Shown here piece after piece: positions 50,174 to 62,443 of a stretch of 64,000 nucleotides of DNA. Source of the stretch: Dasyornis broadbenti (Eukaryota; Chordata; Aves; Passeriformes; Dasyornithidae); NCBI GenBank assembly GCA_013397935.1, contig VZRN01005166.1:1299582-1363581 (forward strand), in the 5' to 3' direction. Below the pieces are notes generated by a model. That model was not told the DNA's origin. It saw only the letters and a list, made by a program, of their open reading frames with translations, and searched no databases. The number at the start of each line of letters is the position of its first letter. Within the stretch, counting starts at the first letter, position 1. Made by a program: the position numbers and the translations under genes.

Positions 50174-53100
50174 GTAAGAACTGCAGCTGTATACTTGCTT
50201 GTTGTTAGGACAGAGGAGCAGCACAGGAATCTGTTGCTGATCAGATCAAGGTTTCATTCTTGTTGGCAGTTGTTGGCAGCACAGTTGTCAGTTTGATGGC
50301 CTCATGTCTAGCAAAATAGCTGTACTTGGGATTCCTGTTTTAAATATTTTCATGAGGGAAAAAGGCAGGAACTGGCATTTCAAGTTGGCAAGTAGGGTTT
50401 GGTAGCAAAACCTTATATGCCATTTTTCTACTTCAAATTTTCTGGTTAAATTAGTATTAAAATCACTGATTAAATTGCAGTAGGTAAGTGAGAAGGTCCC
50501 TTACTTCTGTGTTTCTGAGCCTAATTCTGATGTGAAAGTACAGATCTGAATTCACATTTAAAATTTCCAATTTCCATTGAAAAATACTGGCTTTGTGCAC
50601 CTTAATTTAGCATCTCTCTTTGTCTCCTATTCTGCTCAGGTCCAGATCATGGAGTCTACTCCATTTAAATTCTGGGGGTATATATTCCGTCTTTGTACAA
50701 ATCCTCTTGTGATATTGCCATCCAAAGATCCACTTTCTGAGGAAAGTGGCCTTTCATTGCAACAGCCTGACTCTGTCTGGACTGAGAGGTTTAGGGGAAG
50801 CCTTGCTGTGCCTCTTCTAGTGTTGCTGCAGTCTATACAATGTGTAAGTTTTTCTTCAGAAGCCTGAGTAATGATGCGATCCTGTGGCAGAGCCTCTACT
50901 CCTCTTCATGAGTAAATCCTCAGTCTCCTACAGTTTGTTGTGAGTGACTGTGAAGTAAATGTCAGATCTGAACGAGATTTACTGGGTTTTGTTGGTTTGT
51001 TTTTCTTTCTAAAAGGTGTGGTCATTGCCAAAGGCTAACCCCTGAGTGGAAGAAAGCAGCAACAGCTTTAAAAGTAAGTTTAGCCTTTCAAATGTGCTTG
51101 TGGAAATGGATTGAAGAGAGTTTGGCTGTTTGATGTCTGGACTGGGGACATGGAGGGGTTTGGTTCTTAAAACCAGTATGACTTTAATCATGCTTGTCCA
51201 GCAGAGAAGTGTTATTCAGGCACTTAAAACTCAGGATTTTTTGTTTGGTTTGTTTTGTTTCATCCTTTTTTGAAAGAAGCCGTGGAATTGTAGAGGAAGA
51301 AAGTCAGTTCTGTCCCTGTGAATTCCCATTTTTATTCTCTAGGACAGAAAACAGCTTTGTAAGCCATTGGTGATGACTCTTTTTCTCAGTACAGAAAAAT
51401 TAGTCATATCATGATTTGCTGAACTCCTGCCTATGTAAAATATATATTTTCCGTCCCAGAAAACAAAACAAAAAACTCCAACTAAATAATAGCCCAATTT
51501 AAAATTTGTCACACTGAAGAAAGAAGTGGACATTTATAGTGTTCTGCAGTCCAATGCTTGTGGGATACAATACCTCTCTTTGGTTGACTGTTCTGTTGCA
51601 GTCCTAGTAACTGTCCCACTCTCTTCCCCCCTTCCCTTGTGCCCCCAGCAGAGAGTATAAAAGGTGTTCAATTGCTGAAGAAGTCTTAGGTGTAATTTTT
51701 TGTTTTGTTTCTGCAGGGTGTAGTGAAAGTGGGTGCAGTAGATGCAGATAAACATCAGTCCTTGGGTGGACAGTATGGAGTCAGAGGGTTTCCAACTATC
51801 AAGATATTTGGAGCCAACAAAAACAAAGCAGAGGATTATCAGGGTAAATATGATGGTCTTTTAAATGTTGCATGCCTAAAAATGTCCCTGAATGCAGCAA
51901 TTGTGGTAGCTGTTAATGCTGTGTTGTGTGGTGTTTCCTTCCTGTCTAGTGCTTGTAGTAACTGAGAAACAGATGGGTGGGAGTAGTTTGACCAAACTGT
52001 GTATATCTTAGCATTGTCTAGCGGTCTCACCTGCAGTTCATAGTTGTTGGAGGTTGATAGACAGGTTCAAGGAATTACTCCTTTCTTCCTGATTTGGAGC
52101 TTGCCATAGAGTCACTCCTCATCAGAAAAGCTAGGTAATAAAAAGGTGTAGTGAAGTCAGTCCTGCTGCTTGTGTTTGTCAGATGTCCCACCACTAGTAC
52201 TGTATCACTCATAGCCAAGTCCTGCTTTTCCTGAAAAATCGTTAGAGTGAGGGAGGATTAAGTTTGTAATTAAGTTAGGAGCATTCCTTAAACTGGCCTT
52301 TTGATGGTTTGATCACTTATTTTGCTGCACTGCAGGTGGCAGGACAAGCGATGCTATTGTTGATGCTGCTCTAAGTGCTCTTCGGTCCCTGGTCAAAGAA
52401 CGTCTTAGTGGCAGAACTGGAGGATACAGTTCTGGAAGACAGGTATTGGAGGGAATGTGTGCTTGTTTTTCAACTGGAGACTCCCAACTCAGTCACAGAA
52501 ATGGAAGGGATGTCTGGAGTTTTATCTAGTCCAGGCCCCTTACCCAATGCAGGGCCAGCTGGAGCAGATTGCTCAGGGCTGTGTCCCTTAAAGTTGTGAG
52601 TATCTCCAGGAACTGAGGCTCCAAATGGATTGCATTCTCCAGGCAACCTGTTCCAATGTTTGACCATGCTCACAGTAGAAATCTTATCTCTTATGTTTTA
52701 CGTTATAGAATCACAGAATGGTATTGCTTGTGTTTCAATTTCGTCCTTTTTGTCTCTTGTTGCAGACAAGAGCCTGCTTTTGTTTTTTTTTACTCTCCTT
52801 CGCCCTCTCATCACATGTCAGATGCTCAAAGCCCTTAATCAGCTTTGACAGTTGGCTGGACTTGCTCCAGCGTGTGCATGCCTGTTCTGTGGGGGAGCCC
52901 AGAACTAGACCCAGCACTCCAGGTGTTTCACATTGTGCTGAGCAGAGGAAAAGATTGCCTCCTCAGACCTGCTGGCAACTCTGCCTCGTGCAACCTTTGC
53001 CACAGGATTGCAGTGCTGGCTCATGTTCAGCTTGTCCACCAGGACACTCTTGTTCCTCTTTGAAAAGCTGCTTTCCAGCTAGTTCTCAGTATGTACTGGT

Positions 53101-56100
53101 GTATGGGACTGTTACTGCACAGGTGCAACTCCGTTTGAACTTGGGGGTTCCTGTTAGCCCCATTTTCCAGGTGGTTCAGGTGCCAACTGCCTAGTCCTAG
53201 TCTAAAATAGACAGATTAGGTTTTTTAAATTTGGTTGTGTTTTTCTGAAGTTGGCTTGCTGGATTTCTCCCTGAAGGTAAATGGATGTCCTCAGGGTGGC
53301 CACATAGAAGACCTGGGTGGACTGTACCCTCTAGTGTGTATCACACTCCCATGTGTTTGTTTTGCCTGGAAACCAGGACTTGGTTCCAGATGGAAGTGGG
53401 GGTTGGAGAGCACTTTGTTCATGGACAGATCAGAGCATGAAGAACTGAGAATGTGTTCCCGCATCTTCTTGGTAGTCCATTTGACCCGATTTCTCATTTT
53501 TTCAAGAGAAGGTTCATTTGCTGTGTCCTGAAAGTGCTGTGGGGAGTAGGCTGTATGCACTGTCAGTTCTAAAATGGGAAAGTTGTATCACCTAACACTG
53601 CCTGGTTTGTATCTTGTTCAAATAAAGATCATTTGGTACAATGTGACACACAGGAGCTGGCTTGTGTGGGAGTCCAGTTTTGGTTACTTCTTACGTGAGG
53701 GTCTGTTTGTTTCTTACAGAGCCGGGAGAGCGGAGGTGGAGATAAGAAGGATGTGATTGAGCTGACTGATGACAGCTTTGATAAGAATGTCATAAATAGT
53801 GATGATGTGTGGATGGTGGAGTTTTATGCCCCATGGTGTGGGCACTGCAAAAAGTAAATGAAGTTTTTCTTTAACAATTCAGTTCCTGTTAGTGCTTGTT
53901 TTGTGTAATGCTCTTAATCCCCTAAAAGAGACCTTGCATCTCTGGTATACCAGAAATGGGATTTTTTTGTAAGGTGATCTAACAAAAATGTGTGGGCTTC
54001 TGCTCAGGGCCCCTTGGCTGCCCCTCTGGCTGCACTTCTCCTTAGCAATAAAATTCCCAGTTATCAGTAGAAATAAGATCTGGAATTCATAATAAACTTT
54101 TCTTTCCTTCAGACGCAGGATATCAGTCTTGTTTGGATAACCCTTTTAGCTGTCATTCTCTGCAAGAGAGTTTTTTTTCTTGAGTAAAATATGCTTCATA
54201 ATGTTGAAGTGTGGTACTTTTGCTAGCTCTGAGAGAGCTTAGGGCACTTGTACTCTCTGTTTTTCAGCCTGGAGCCAGAATGGGCAGCTGCTGCCACTGA
54301 GGTGAAGGAACAAACAAAAGGAAAAGTGAAGCTGGCTGCAGTAGACGCAACAGTCAATCAGATGTTGGCAAGCCGATATGGGGTGAGCGTGCTCTGCAGT
54401 GGTTACAATTTTCTTTCCATCTCTACCAAGTCATATTTCTCTTCAATCCTTGTTGAACTGTTCCTTAATCTGGTACTACTTAAAAAGTTTTGTGTTAAAA
54501 ATAAGTGAGACAAACAATTTTTCTTTCCCACAAATAATTCATGAACGTCAGTAACAATATAAATAAATGGAGAGAGAGGAAAATAATTAATCTGGATGTT
54601 GCTGAGGGGAAAGGCGGTTTATTTCCATAAGATCTTGTATACCTTTATCTTCTGGAGTGAGAGGTCTTTCTCTTCAGACTGTAGGCTGGTTGGGCATCTC
54701 TGGAACCCTTGGAGCTGATTATCAGGGATCACTCCGACAATATTAGGTGCCCGGATCAGGTGTGTTGCTCACCAAATGCGAACAGATGCTCTTGAATTTT
54801 TAGTACAGTCCATGGAGCTTACAGTGTGCTGCGTAGTTTCCCTCTAAGTGCAGATGGCTGACAATGTAGAGGAACATTGAGCAAGATTTACTGGAACTGT
54901 TGCATAAGGAGCTTAAGGTCCACTTGTTGCCATGTAGGCACAGCGTTGTTCCCCCTACAGACAAATCCGGAAACTAATGTCTAATAAATATGAAGGCTAA
55001 AGAAGTACCTCATGGTACTTAAACCTTCAGTGCTTGGTGCATCTAAATTGAGATGAAACCATGGCTGGTTCATCAGGCCAAAACCCCAAAGCAGTATTTT
55101 AGTGTATATTAACCTTATTTTGAATTGTTGCAAAGGTAGGAAGCTACAAAATTCAATTTTGGTCAGAACACGTGAGACTTGATGCACGAAATCTCTTCCC
55201 TTGCTCTTAATCTAGAACACATCAGACAAGCAGGTAATTTTCACTATAAATATTCAGGTTTATTTCAGCTGATGGCTTAAACTTGTCTTGCAGATTCGTG
55301 GATTTCCCACCATTAAAATCTTCCAGAAAGGAGAAGACCCTGTTGATTATGATGGTGGGAGAACTAGATCTGATATCATTGCACGTGCTCTGGATCTCTT
55401 TTCTGATAATGCACCACCACCTGAGCTCCTGGAGGTACCTCTACATCATTTTCTCAAATTGCTTTTCCATTGTACTCTTGGCAGCAATTTTTGTAGGTCT
55501 ACATGAACTCTAAATAAAACTGCCTGAGTGTGGTGCTTGTGCACTGTTTTGTCCCAGAAAGCAAAGGATGACAAGTCTTGAACAACAAAAAGCTGAATGT
55601 TCATTTCTACTGTCAATTTATTGTTTACTGGAAGATGATCAGAATTCATACAGTGAAGGTATTGACAGGATGGTGCCAGGGTGTCTGAATCTGCTCTTGA
55701 GGAGTGAGTGAAAAAGTTGGGTTCTGTGCCCTATCCTTTTTCTTAAAATAAGAGGGCAGGACCTTGTCATTAGTAAGCTATCCATTTTTTGGCCATTAGG
55801 AGATGCATGATGAGTAGTTTTGCTTGTTGTCCAAAAAATTCCACCCTCTGTAGGGCAGCTTCTTTTCTCAGTTTGCTGTTGGTAGATTTGGAATGGTGAT
55901 GACTTGTCTCTAAAGTGAGGTGCACGCAAGACAATCTGTTTAGATGCAGAAAGGCAAAAAAGGAAGACATTTGTACTATTAATAAACCTGAAGATATTTT
56001 GAAATGGTGCTTATTTAATCTTTCCATCCTTCTAAATTTTTATTTTGTATGCTTTATAATATTATTACAGCAATACATGTTGATGCATGTGTATATGCAT

Positions 56101-59100
56101 ATAATTGATTTATATGTATCAAGGGCTGCATGGTTAGAAATTTATTTAGTGGTGGGTACACAAAGTTTGGAGACCACGGGTATAGGTCACTGCATCAATT
56201 CCTTTTTGAGACAGATCCCACAAAACCAATGTTACTATTACTGTTGCTTGAATGTCCTCATCCACAGCAAAGGCTGCCTCTTGCTGGCTCTACTTGTGCT
56301 TGCAGGCATTCACATAGGCCTGGGGGGGGGTCTTCCCAGCCCTGGCCAAGGACAGTGATTTTGAGCAAGAAGTGACATCTGACTGCGCATTCTGTAAGCT
56401 CTGTGTGGTACTTCTTAGTTTCCTGTTGCTGCAAGTCTCAACAGAAGACTTTGTGAACTCTTTGTAAATTACTCTTGTGCTGGGGGACCAGTGAAGTAGG
56501 AGAGACTTGAAAGCTTTTGCGTCAAAAGTCCATTTGTTTCAATGCTTACTACCTTGTAGGATGGAGTTTTTAGGCTGTTGGAGGGAAGTGCAGTCACAAC
56601 TGAAGAACCAAGTCTTACTGTCATTGATCTTCTGCTGCTTTCTTCTAGATAATCAATGAGGATGTTCTGAAGAGTACCTGTGATGCCCATCAGCTCTGCA
56701 TCATTTCTGTCCTGCCTCATATTCTTGACACAGGTACACATACAAGCAAGCAGATTTCTGTATGAATTTGTTACTTTAAAGCATGTAGTTGTGGTTTTTA
56801 ACTTGTCGAATTCTGTCTAACAAACAGGAGCTTCAGGGAGAAATTCCTACCTGGATGTCATGCTAAAAATGGCTGAAAAATACAAGAAGAAAATGTGGGG
56901 GTAAGTGTCATTGTCCACTGGTTATCTTGGAAAAGATGTGACCATTTCTGGGGGTAATGGGATAAAATTTGTATGATACCTGTTTAGCTACAGAAAAGAG
57001 TTGTTCCTTGTTCAGGGTAGCATATCTTGGTATTTCACTAATTACTGGGGAAGGAAGTGCTGTGACTTTAAAAAAACCCATTTTATTTTATTTTCATCTA
57101 TTTTATTTTATTTCATTTATTTTATTTCACCTCTCAAATTGTGCATTTACAAGTGATAGCTAAGCATTAGTGAGATTAAGCATCTTTTACTCTTGTCCTG
57201 AATGCTAAAATATTCTAGGAAGGTTTCTTTTACTGTGTTTTACCGCTGGTCGGTGAGTCTGTCAGTGTGACTTGAATTCTCAAAAAAACAGGTAAATTGC
57301 AGTTTATTAATAAGTTTCATGCTCATAAAGAAACAGATCAGCAGGCTATGCCTTTCCTCCTCATTCCCTCAGGTGCAAGTTAGGATCTCTGGGACTTCTC
57401 AGGAAAGTGAGAGCTGTTCTGTCACACTGATTGCTGTGAAAGGGAGCAAAATGGCATGAAAGCCTGGGGGTAAATGCTGGGATTGGCTCATTCCAGAGTC
57501 TCCTCAGGGGACTTGCTAAGCATTAGAGGAACTGAGACCTGACTAGTGAGGAACAAATACCGAGTGTCCTTAGCTAGAAATCCTCCATAGGGATATTTGG
57601 GCAGGACTTTGTAATCCTCAGATTTGTGACTTGAGTACTTTTAAACCTTCCTTAATACCAGCTAAAGTGTAGCGGTGTGTTCATGTTGGTAACATAGTTC
57701 TTCCCCTGCACTATGTTTAGCGGCTGTTCTTATGCAGCTTTCAGTGGCTGTGTGGATGGGACCAGCCTAGAGTTACTGTTGAGAAGGGGTTTTTTTCTGT
57801 TGCAAGGTTCAAGATGGGGACCTTGCTTTTTCCTGCTGACTTTGAAAGTGTCAAGGACAATACAGAGCTCTGCTTGAACTTTGCAGGATATATGTGATTT
57901 GAAAATTATTGTAGTGCCTGTCTTCATTATTAATTTTCTATTTCATCTTTTCCTCAAGGTGGCTGTGGACAGAAGCAGGTGCTCAGTCAGATCTTGAGAG
58001 CTCTCTGGGGATTGGAGGCTTTGGGTATCCAGCAATGGCAGCTGTTAATGCTCGGAAGATGAAATTTGCCCTTCTGAAAGGTTCATTCAGTGAGCAAGGG
58101 ATTAATGAGTTTCTCAGGTATGAAATCTTTAAATGACTTAAATCTTTCTGTAACTGAGGCTATGACTCTTTAGACCACAATCAGGCTCTCCTGGATCAGA
58201 CAAGACTTGCACAGTTAAGAGAATTAAGATGATGAGAATTCACTGGAGTAAGGGAATGGTTTCAGTGGGGATTGCAATAAAGCAGTCATTACCTTTATGT
58301 GGTGCGCAGAATTAAGTTGGCCATTTAGACTTAGGTAGTTTAAGTCCAACTTTTGAAAACAGAAATAGGCTTTGATGTTGAAAAGTTCGGTTTCTCTGAT
58401 AACTTAAAAAATAACTTAGTAATCAATTCCATTTAATTCAAATGGTGCATTCTGACTAGTCATTAGTAATAGGAAAGTTCCCAGTCTGGGAATCTAAATG
58501 GGTGCTGTTGAAGTTCTTGAGGTTGTGTATGTTGTTGTTCATCTTTCTGATTCAGTCTGGTCTTCCCCCTCCCACCTTTCCATTCTCCTGGCACTTGATA
58601 AATTGATTGGGGGAGCTGAAACAATCCATCCAAAAAGTCAATAGCTCACTGCTCAGCACAAGTTCCCTGAAATTACCTCTTGTGTAGCTGGGTAAGAGCC
58701 AGTGCTGAGAAGAATGGAATAGGGAAAGGAAATAGCGAGGATGACAGAAGGTGGCAGCAACATTGAAACAGAGCAGCTAAACTTAAACTGTTACTTTAGT
58801 GTGGTCAGAGTGAAGTGGGAACTCTGCTTCCAGGTAAAAGCACCAGCTGCCATAAGTTACGCAAGAGCCCTTGAGACCTTACATTAGCAGTGTTATTTCC
58901 TTGTCCATCCTTGGAGTATGGCAGAAAACAGCCAGAATTGGAGAAGCAAATACAACAGCCTCTCCCAAGCACTGATTGAATGCAGTTCCTACTGGATTAA
59001 TGGAATCTGTGCTATGTTCTTACCTGTGAAAGTGATCAAACTTTCTTCATAATGCCAAAAAAAGAAACACTCTTAGGGCATCAAGTAAAATTCGGGATTC

Positions 59101-60967
59101 AGATGCAAGAAGAGAAATACCACACAGTTTGTACTAATGGCACGTGAAAGTGTCTGCCTTTGTCTGACATGGAAAATTTTCTTAGTCTGTAAAAGCCATC
59201 TTAGTGAAGCCCCTCCTGGGTGAGGTTGGATGGTGCTTCCAGGACATAACAGCCAATTTAACAACTTATATTGCATTAGGTTATTGGTTTGGTATTGTCT
59301 TATCATGCAGCACACTTGCTAGAATAATCTCTTACTTGACACTTCAGCTCAGCTGTTCTGCCTAGAGAAAGCAGAATAATCACAGCTGGTGTGGCTGGCT
59401 GTTCGCTCAGCTGCTGTAGGCAGCTTCTGCAATCTAATAGGCAGTCTCAGCAGTGTTGACTTCAAGTAAGGAAATTGGCACTGTGAAAAGCATAAAAATT
59501 GTGAACTCCACTTAGGGAGGAATGCTAATTCAGTCTCATTTGCTTCTGAAGAATGCAAAGGGATTAGCTCCTGAGGATTTTAATGCTAGGCTTTTTGAGC
59601 AAACCTAACTAGGAAGTTAAGGATGAAGTGTCTCAAACAGAAGCTTGTTACCTCGTACCCTTTGAAACCCTTGGAGGCTTAGTCTCCACTAATGATGATC
59701 ACTGGAGATTTCAACTAACACTTGCAGATGACTTCCAGAACTAGAATTAGACTCCCCTTGGATTTGCCTTAAGTGGCAAACTGTTAAAGGGGCTGCACGT
59801 ATCTGTGATTGTTACACTGCTGAAATATAAAATTTTGTAGCTTACAGATGTCTTTGAATCTAATTGTAAATTTTCAATGCTGCTTTAAGGGTTTTGTCAT
59901 TTTCTGCTTCTTGATTTTAAGTTTTTGCATCCAGACAGTTTAGATTTGCTTAAAGAGATGAAATCTTAATGTTGTCTTCCTTTTAGCTGAAGCAGGCCCT
60001 GTTCCAGGTGGATGGAGGTTGGTGGAATTTCTTAAATTTAGCTTTTACTTGTTTTTTCTCAGGGAACTCTCTGTTGGTCGTGGCTCTACAGCACCAGTGG
60101 GTGGTGGAGCTTTCCCCAAAATTCATTCAGTTGAACCTTGGGATGGCAAAGATGGTGAGGTAAGAGATTTTTAAAAGTGCTGAGGAATTGCTGTATTCAG
60201 AAGTGACAGGATAGAGTAACTAACAACTGTTAGTGTGAAAATGCGTGTTCTGACAAGATCGCGGCAACTTGTGTTGATGGTTTCCCACTAACTAAATCCT
60301 GCCAGCAGACCAAATGGCACATTGATCATCTGCCATTGTGGACCAGATATTCCTGCCTAACTGTTAGGATGTGATCTGAAAGCTGGATCCCTTTAGGCAG
60401 AAATGTATTACCAGTGCTGACTAAGGGAGGTGGTAGTGCATGCATTCAAGACCCCAGTGTTGTGGAGACTTGGGTTCTGCAATATGCTGACCTTGCCATC
60501 AGGGTCTTAATATCAGAAAGTTTGTCAGGTAAAGCCTGTGTAATAAATAATACAGTGACTAAGTGTACATTCTTAAGGTTCAACATTGCTGTAAAAACCA
60601 AAGTTACTGCAGTCCTTTGATCTTCTTCAGATAGATAAAACCACAGAATATGGTAGTAGTTTTGTTACGTAGTTTATTTGTATAGCCTTCATCTGGAGTA
60701 TTTTGGTTAGTAAAAAACAACCTCCTAGTCTAAACTCTGATCACTTGTCCTGTGCTTAATGCAGTTGGAGTTTTGTGAATGAAAGAGATGACAGGAGAGA
60801 GCTTTACTCTCAGGATGAAGTAAGAATCTTTCCAACTCAGGGATCTCCTGGCATTAAGCACTTGTAAACACATACTCAAAACCTTCCCTTTTTCACAGCT
60901 TCCAGTTGAAGATGACATTGATCTCAGTGATGTGGATCTGGATGACTGGGATAAAGATGAGCTGTGA
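50032..60967 (+). CDS. PDIA6: Protein disulfide isomerase A6 (P5), 12 coding exons, exon 1 not found
   Basis: PDIA6 is an ER-lumen thiol-disulfide oxidoreductase that works with BiP and attenuates UPR sensors. Coding exons: 50032-50173, 51016-51073, 51717-51843, 52336-52442, 53720-53853, 54268-54382, 55294-55434, 56649-56733, 56828-56900, 57959-58117, 60063-60159 and 60899-60967, summing to 1307 nt. All introns are GT-AG and the frame stays open to TGA. The product has a signal peptide end, two thioredoxin domains each with WCGHC and a cis-proline RGFPT motif, a glycine/serine linker, a redox-inactive b domain, an acidic tail and C-terminal KDEL. With six codons from the missing exon 1 it would be 441 residues, against 440 in human, with active cysteines at about 55/58 and 191/194. 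Identity is certain; only the 5' end is open. Confidence 0.98.
51016..51073 (+). CDS. PDIA6: PDIA6 exon 3: first CGHC active site
   Basis: The 58-nt exon completes tryptophan and encodes CGHCQRLTPEWKKAATALK. CGHC is the redox-active pair of the first thioredoxin domain (about C55 and C58). The acceptor is TTCTAAAAG and the donor GTAAGT. Confidence 0.97.
51717..51843 (+). CDS. PDIA6: PDIA6 exon 4: rest of first thioredoxin core
   Basis: It encodes VVKVGAVDADKHQSLGGQYG and then VRGFPTIKIFGANKNKAEDY. The proline in RGFPT is the conserved cis-proline facing the active site. The exon ends one base into a glycine codon. The acceptor is TTTCTGCAG and the donor GTAAAT. Confidence 0.97.
52336..52442 (+). 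CDS. PDIA6: PDIA6 exon 5: end of first domain and linker
   Basis: It encodes GRTSDAIVDAALSALRSLVK, the last helix of the first thioredoxin domain, then ERLSGRTGGYSSGRQ, the start of the flexible linker. The acceptor is CTGCACTGCAG and the donor GTATTG. Confidence 0.97.
52488..53190 (-). repeat. CR1 LINE fragments (antisense) in PDIA6 intron 5
   Basis: Antisense CR1 landmarks run in order: CACAGAAATGGAAGGGATG, CAGGCAACCTGTTCCAATG, GTGTTTCAATTTCG, GGGGAGCCCAGAACTAGACC, GACCTGCTGGCAACTCTGCC, and CAGTATGTACTGGTGTATGG. A second CR1-like end, TAGAATCACAGAATGG near 52707, lies inside, so two copies or a rearranged copy are likely. The element makes up over half of this 1277-bp intron. Confidence 0.88.
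53720..53853 (+). CDS. PDIA6: PDIA6 exon 6: linker and second CGHC active site
   Basis: It encodes SRESGGGDKK, then DVIELTDDSFDKNVINSDD and VWMVEFYAPWCGHCK. CGHC is the second redox-active pair. The opening of this domain repeats the pattern DVIELT...FYAPWCGHC of exons 2-3, showing the internal duplication. It ends with two bases of an asparagine codon. Acceptor TTTCTTACAG, donor GTAAAT. Confidence 0.97.
54268..54382 (+). CDS. PDIA6: PDIA6 exon 7: second thioredoxin domain core
   Basis: It encodes LEPEWAAAATEVKEQTKGK and VKLAAVDATVNQMLASRYG, matching the region after the active site. Acceptor GTTTTTCAG, donor GTGAGC. Confidence 0.97.
55294..55434 (+). CDS. PDIA6: PDIA6 exon 8: cis-proline motif and end of second thioredoxin domain
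   Basis: The exon opens with IRGFPTIKIFQKGEDPVDYD, carrying the cis-proline, and continues GGRTRSDIIARALDLFSDNA and PPPELLE. It is a symmetrical, phase 0 exon of 47 codons. Acceptor CTTGCAG, donor GTACCT. Confidence 0.97.
56649..56733 (+). CDS. PDIA6: PDIA6 exon 9: start of redox-inactive b domain
   Basis: It encodes IINEDVLKSTCDAHQLCIIS and VLPHILDT. The cysteines here are not in a CXXC arrangement, consistent with the non-catalytic b domain. Acceptor CTTCTAG, donor GTACAC. Confidence 0.97.
56828..56900 (+). CDS. PDIA6: PDIA6 exon 10: b domain
   Basis: It encodes ASGRNSYLDVMLKMAEKYKK and KMW, with split glycine codons at both ends. The upstream intron is only 94 bp, the shortest in the gene. 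Donor GTAAGT. Confidence 0.97.
57075..57130. repeat. Imperfect (TTTTA/TTTCA)n repeat in PDIA6 intron 10
   Basis: Repeated ATTTTATTTT and ATTTCATTT units lie between exons 10 and 11. It is a low-complexity simple repeat. Confidence 0.75.
57959..58117 (+). CDS. PDIA6: PDIA6 exon 11: b domain core
   Basis: It encodes WLWTEAGAQSDLESSLGIGG, FGYPAMAAVNARKMKFALLK and GSFSEQGINEFL. These are near-identical to the mammalian protein as I know it. Acceptor TTTTCCTCAAG, donor GTATGA. Confidence 0.97.
60063..60159 (+). CDS. PDIA6: PDIA6 exon 12: end of b domain
   Basis: It encodes ELSVGRGSTAPVGGGAFPKI and HSVEPWDGKDGE. The upstream intron is the longest in the coding part (1945 bp). Acceptor TTTTTTCTCAG, donor GTAAGA. 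Confidence 0.97.
60899..60967 (+). CDS. PDIA6: PDIA6 exon 13: acidic tail and KDEL
   Basis: It encodes LPVEDDIDLSDVDLDDWD followed by KDEL and TGA at 60965-60967. The acidic run is typical of ER-resident, calcium-binding tails. KDEL is the retrieval signal. Acceptor CTTTTTCACAG. Confidence 0.98.
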   Translation, partial: LPVEDDIDLSDVDLDDWDKDEL

Positions 60968-61378
60968 GATCTTCAGGAAACTTTTTTTCTTGGGAGAGTT
61001 TGCGCAGCAGTTTGCAGCCTGGATCACAATCAGACAGATATTTCAGTGGCCTTTTTATGGAGAAGTAGCACACGACACACTGTGCTATTGGATGCACTGC
61101 AGCAGTGGACTGTACGCATCTCAAGAAAACATTGCAGAAATTCTATGAATTGTCATAACCAGTAAACTTGATTGTATTCTGTGTAACAAATATTTTGAGG
61201 ACAACATGGATATTTCTTTGAAACATCTTGGTTTTTATTTTGTTGATAATGTGCTGTTTGAGTGTTACTGGAGGCTGTTAGTGTAACCAATTTTAACTGT
61301 AATTTTTTCATGGAGGTGGAACCTGCTCAGCTTCTGTTTCAATTAAAGAATAAAATATTTTTTTGACACAGAGTGTTA
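60968..61378 (+). other. PDIA6: PDIA6 3' untranslated region
   Basis: About 400 bases from the stop to the expected cleavage site. The end is placed roughly 20-25 bases after the AATAAA at 61349 and is approximate. Further + strand AATAAA words at about 61887 and 62541 could serve longer forms. Confidence 0.7.
61342..61354 (+). terminator. PDIA6 polyadenylation signal (ATTAAA and AATAAA)
   Basis: ATTAAA at 61342-61347 is followed by AATAAA at 61349-61354, then a T-run. It is the first canonical signal after the PDIA6 stop. Confidence 0.85.
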
Positions 61379-62437
61379 GTCTCGTATAGAGTAAGAAAGG
61401 TGCATATAATACAAGCAGTCCCATTTTGGATGACTTTGAAAGTGAACTGTAGAATAGAGAGGCTTGTGCAGAGGGGATTCCTAAACCACCTCCTTGCTGT
61501 GAGATCTTGACAGTTTGGCCTAAAGCCTGATAAGATGGACAATCTTAGTTAAAATGCTCTTCAGTCTTCCTTTTCCTGTTCCTTCTCAGGGGCTTTCTCT
61601 TTCTTTGTGCCAGACTTCGTAAGATCATTAATACAATGGAAGGGGGATTGCTGCTGCAATGAGAGATGCTGGGAGCTGTTGGTCTTTCCCTTGGATTAGT
61701 GATGAAGCTAATCTGCATTTTAGGGCATAAGGATTTCCAGGTGCTAACAGAAAACCACCCTGGTGCTGTCTCCAGCAAATTGGGTAATATTTCTTCACTT
61801 CCCATCTGGCATTGTTTTGATCTGAAATTGCTATCTCCTTGGAAGAGGAATCAGGACTGGGAATAGGGATGTTTACTGCTGCTTTTTAAATAAAAATACT
61901 ATTATATTATTGCTTTCCATGTCTTGTATATTGGTGTCTAGTGAAGTGACCCTGACATGATCAGCTTGTTTATAAATAAGGAATGAAAGAGCTGAAAGTT
62001 TCCCCTTCTTTCAAGGAAATAACATAATGTGGATATTTGTCATCTGGTGTCTGTAAGAGATTGCCCGTAGCTCACCCCTGTGAAAGGCAGAATCGGAACC
62101 ACAGGCAGCCAGCAGTAACTGCTAATTCCATACAGGACATGTGCTCCAACTCTTAGGTCATCCCTGCAGATGAGATCTAATGGAACTGTTCTAACTGAAA
62201 TATCTTTGCAAAAACTAAACTCATGAGTACTTGGGACTGTAAATCATATTATAAGTTCCACAGCACTTTTGAGGATCTTTCCTCTTAAGCTTTTGGGTTT
62301 TTTGTTAAATTAAAAGAACTTTGGGCTTTGCTCTGATGCTTTCTACTTTTTCTGTTTGGATTTTTTTTTAAGTTTGTTAGAAAAGGAGGACTGTATACAC
62401 CTAGTAGATCCATTAGCCACCACACTTTTTGAATTGT
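61379..62437. other. Gap between convergent PDIA6 and ATP6V1C2 tails
   Basis: About 1 kb of AT-rich sequence between the two presumed poly(A) sites. No exon was recognised. Extended 3' UTRs of either gene could reach in. Confidence 0.5.
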
Positions 62438-62443
62438 TTTATT
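62438..62443 (-). terminator. Likely ATP6V1C2 polyadenylation signal
   Basis: TTTATT on the + strand is AATAAA on the - strand, about 265 bases past the ATP6V1C2 stop. It is the nearest canonical signal in the right orientation that I noticed. Confidence 0.55.

Noticed and set aside
54248..54508. PDIA6 frame running past exon 7 into the intron
   Set aside because: A good GT donor at 54383 and the continuation at 55294 show the rest is intron.
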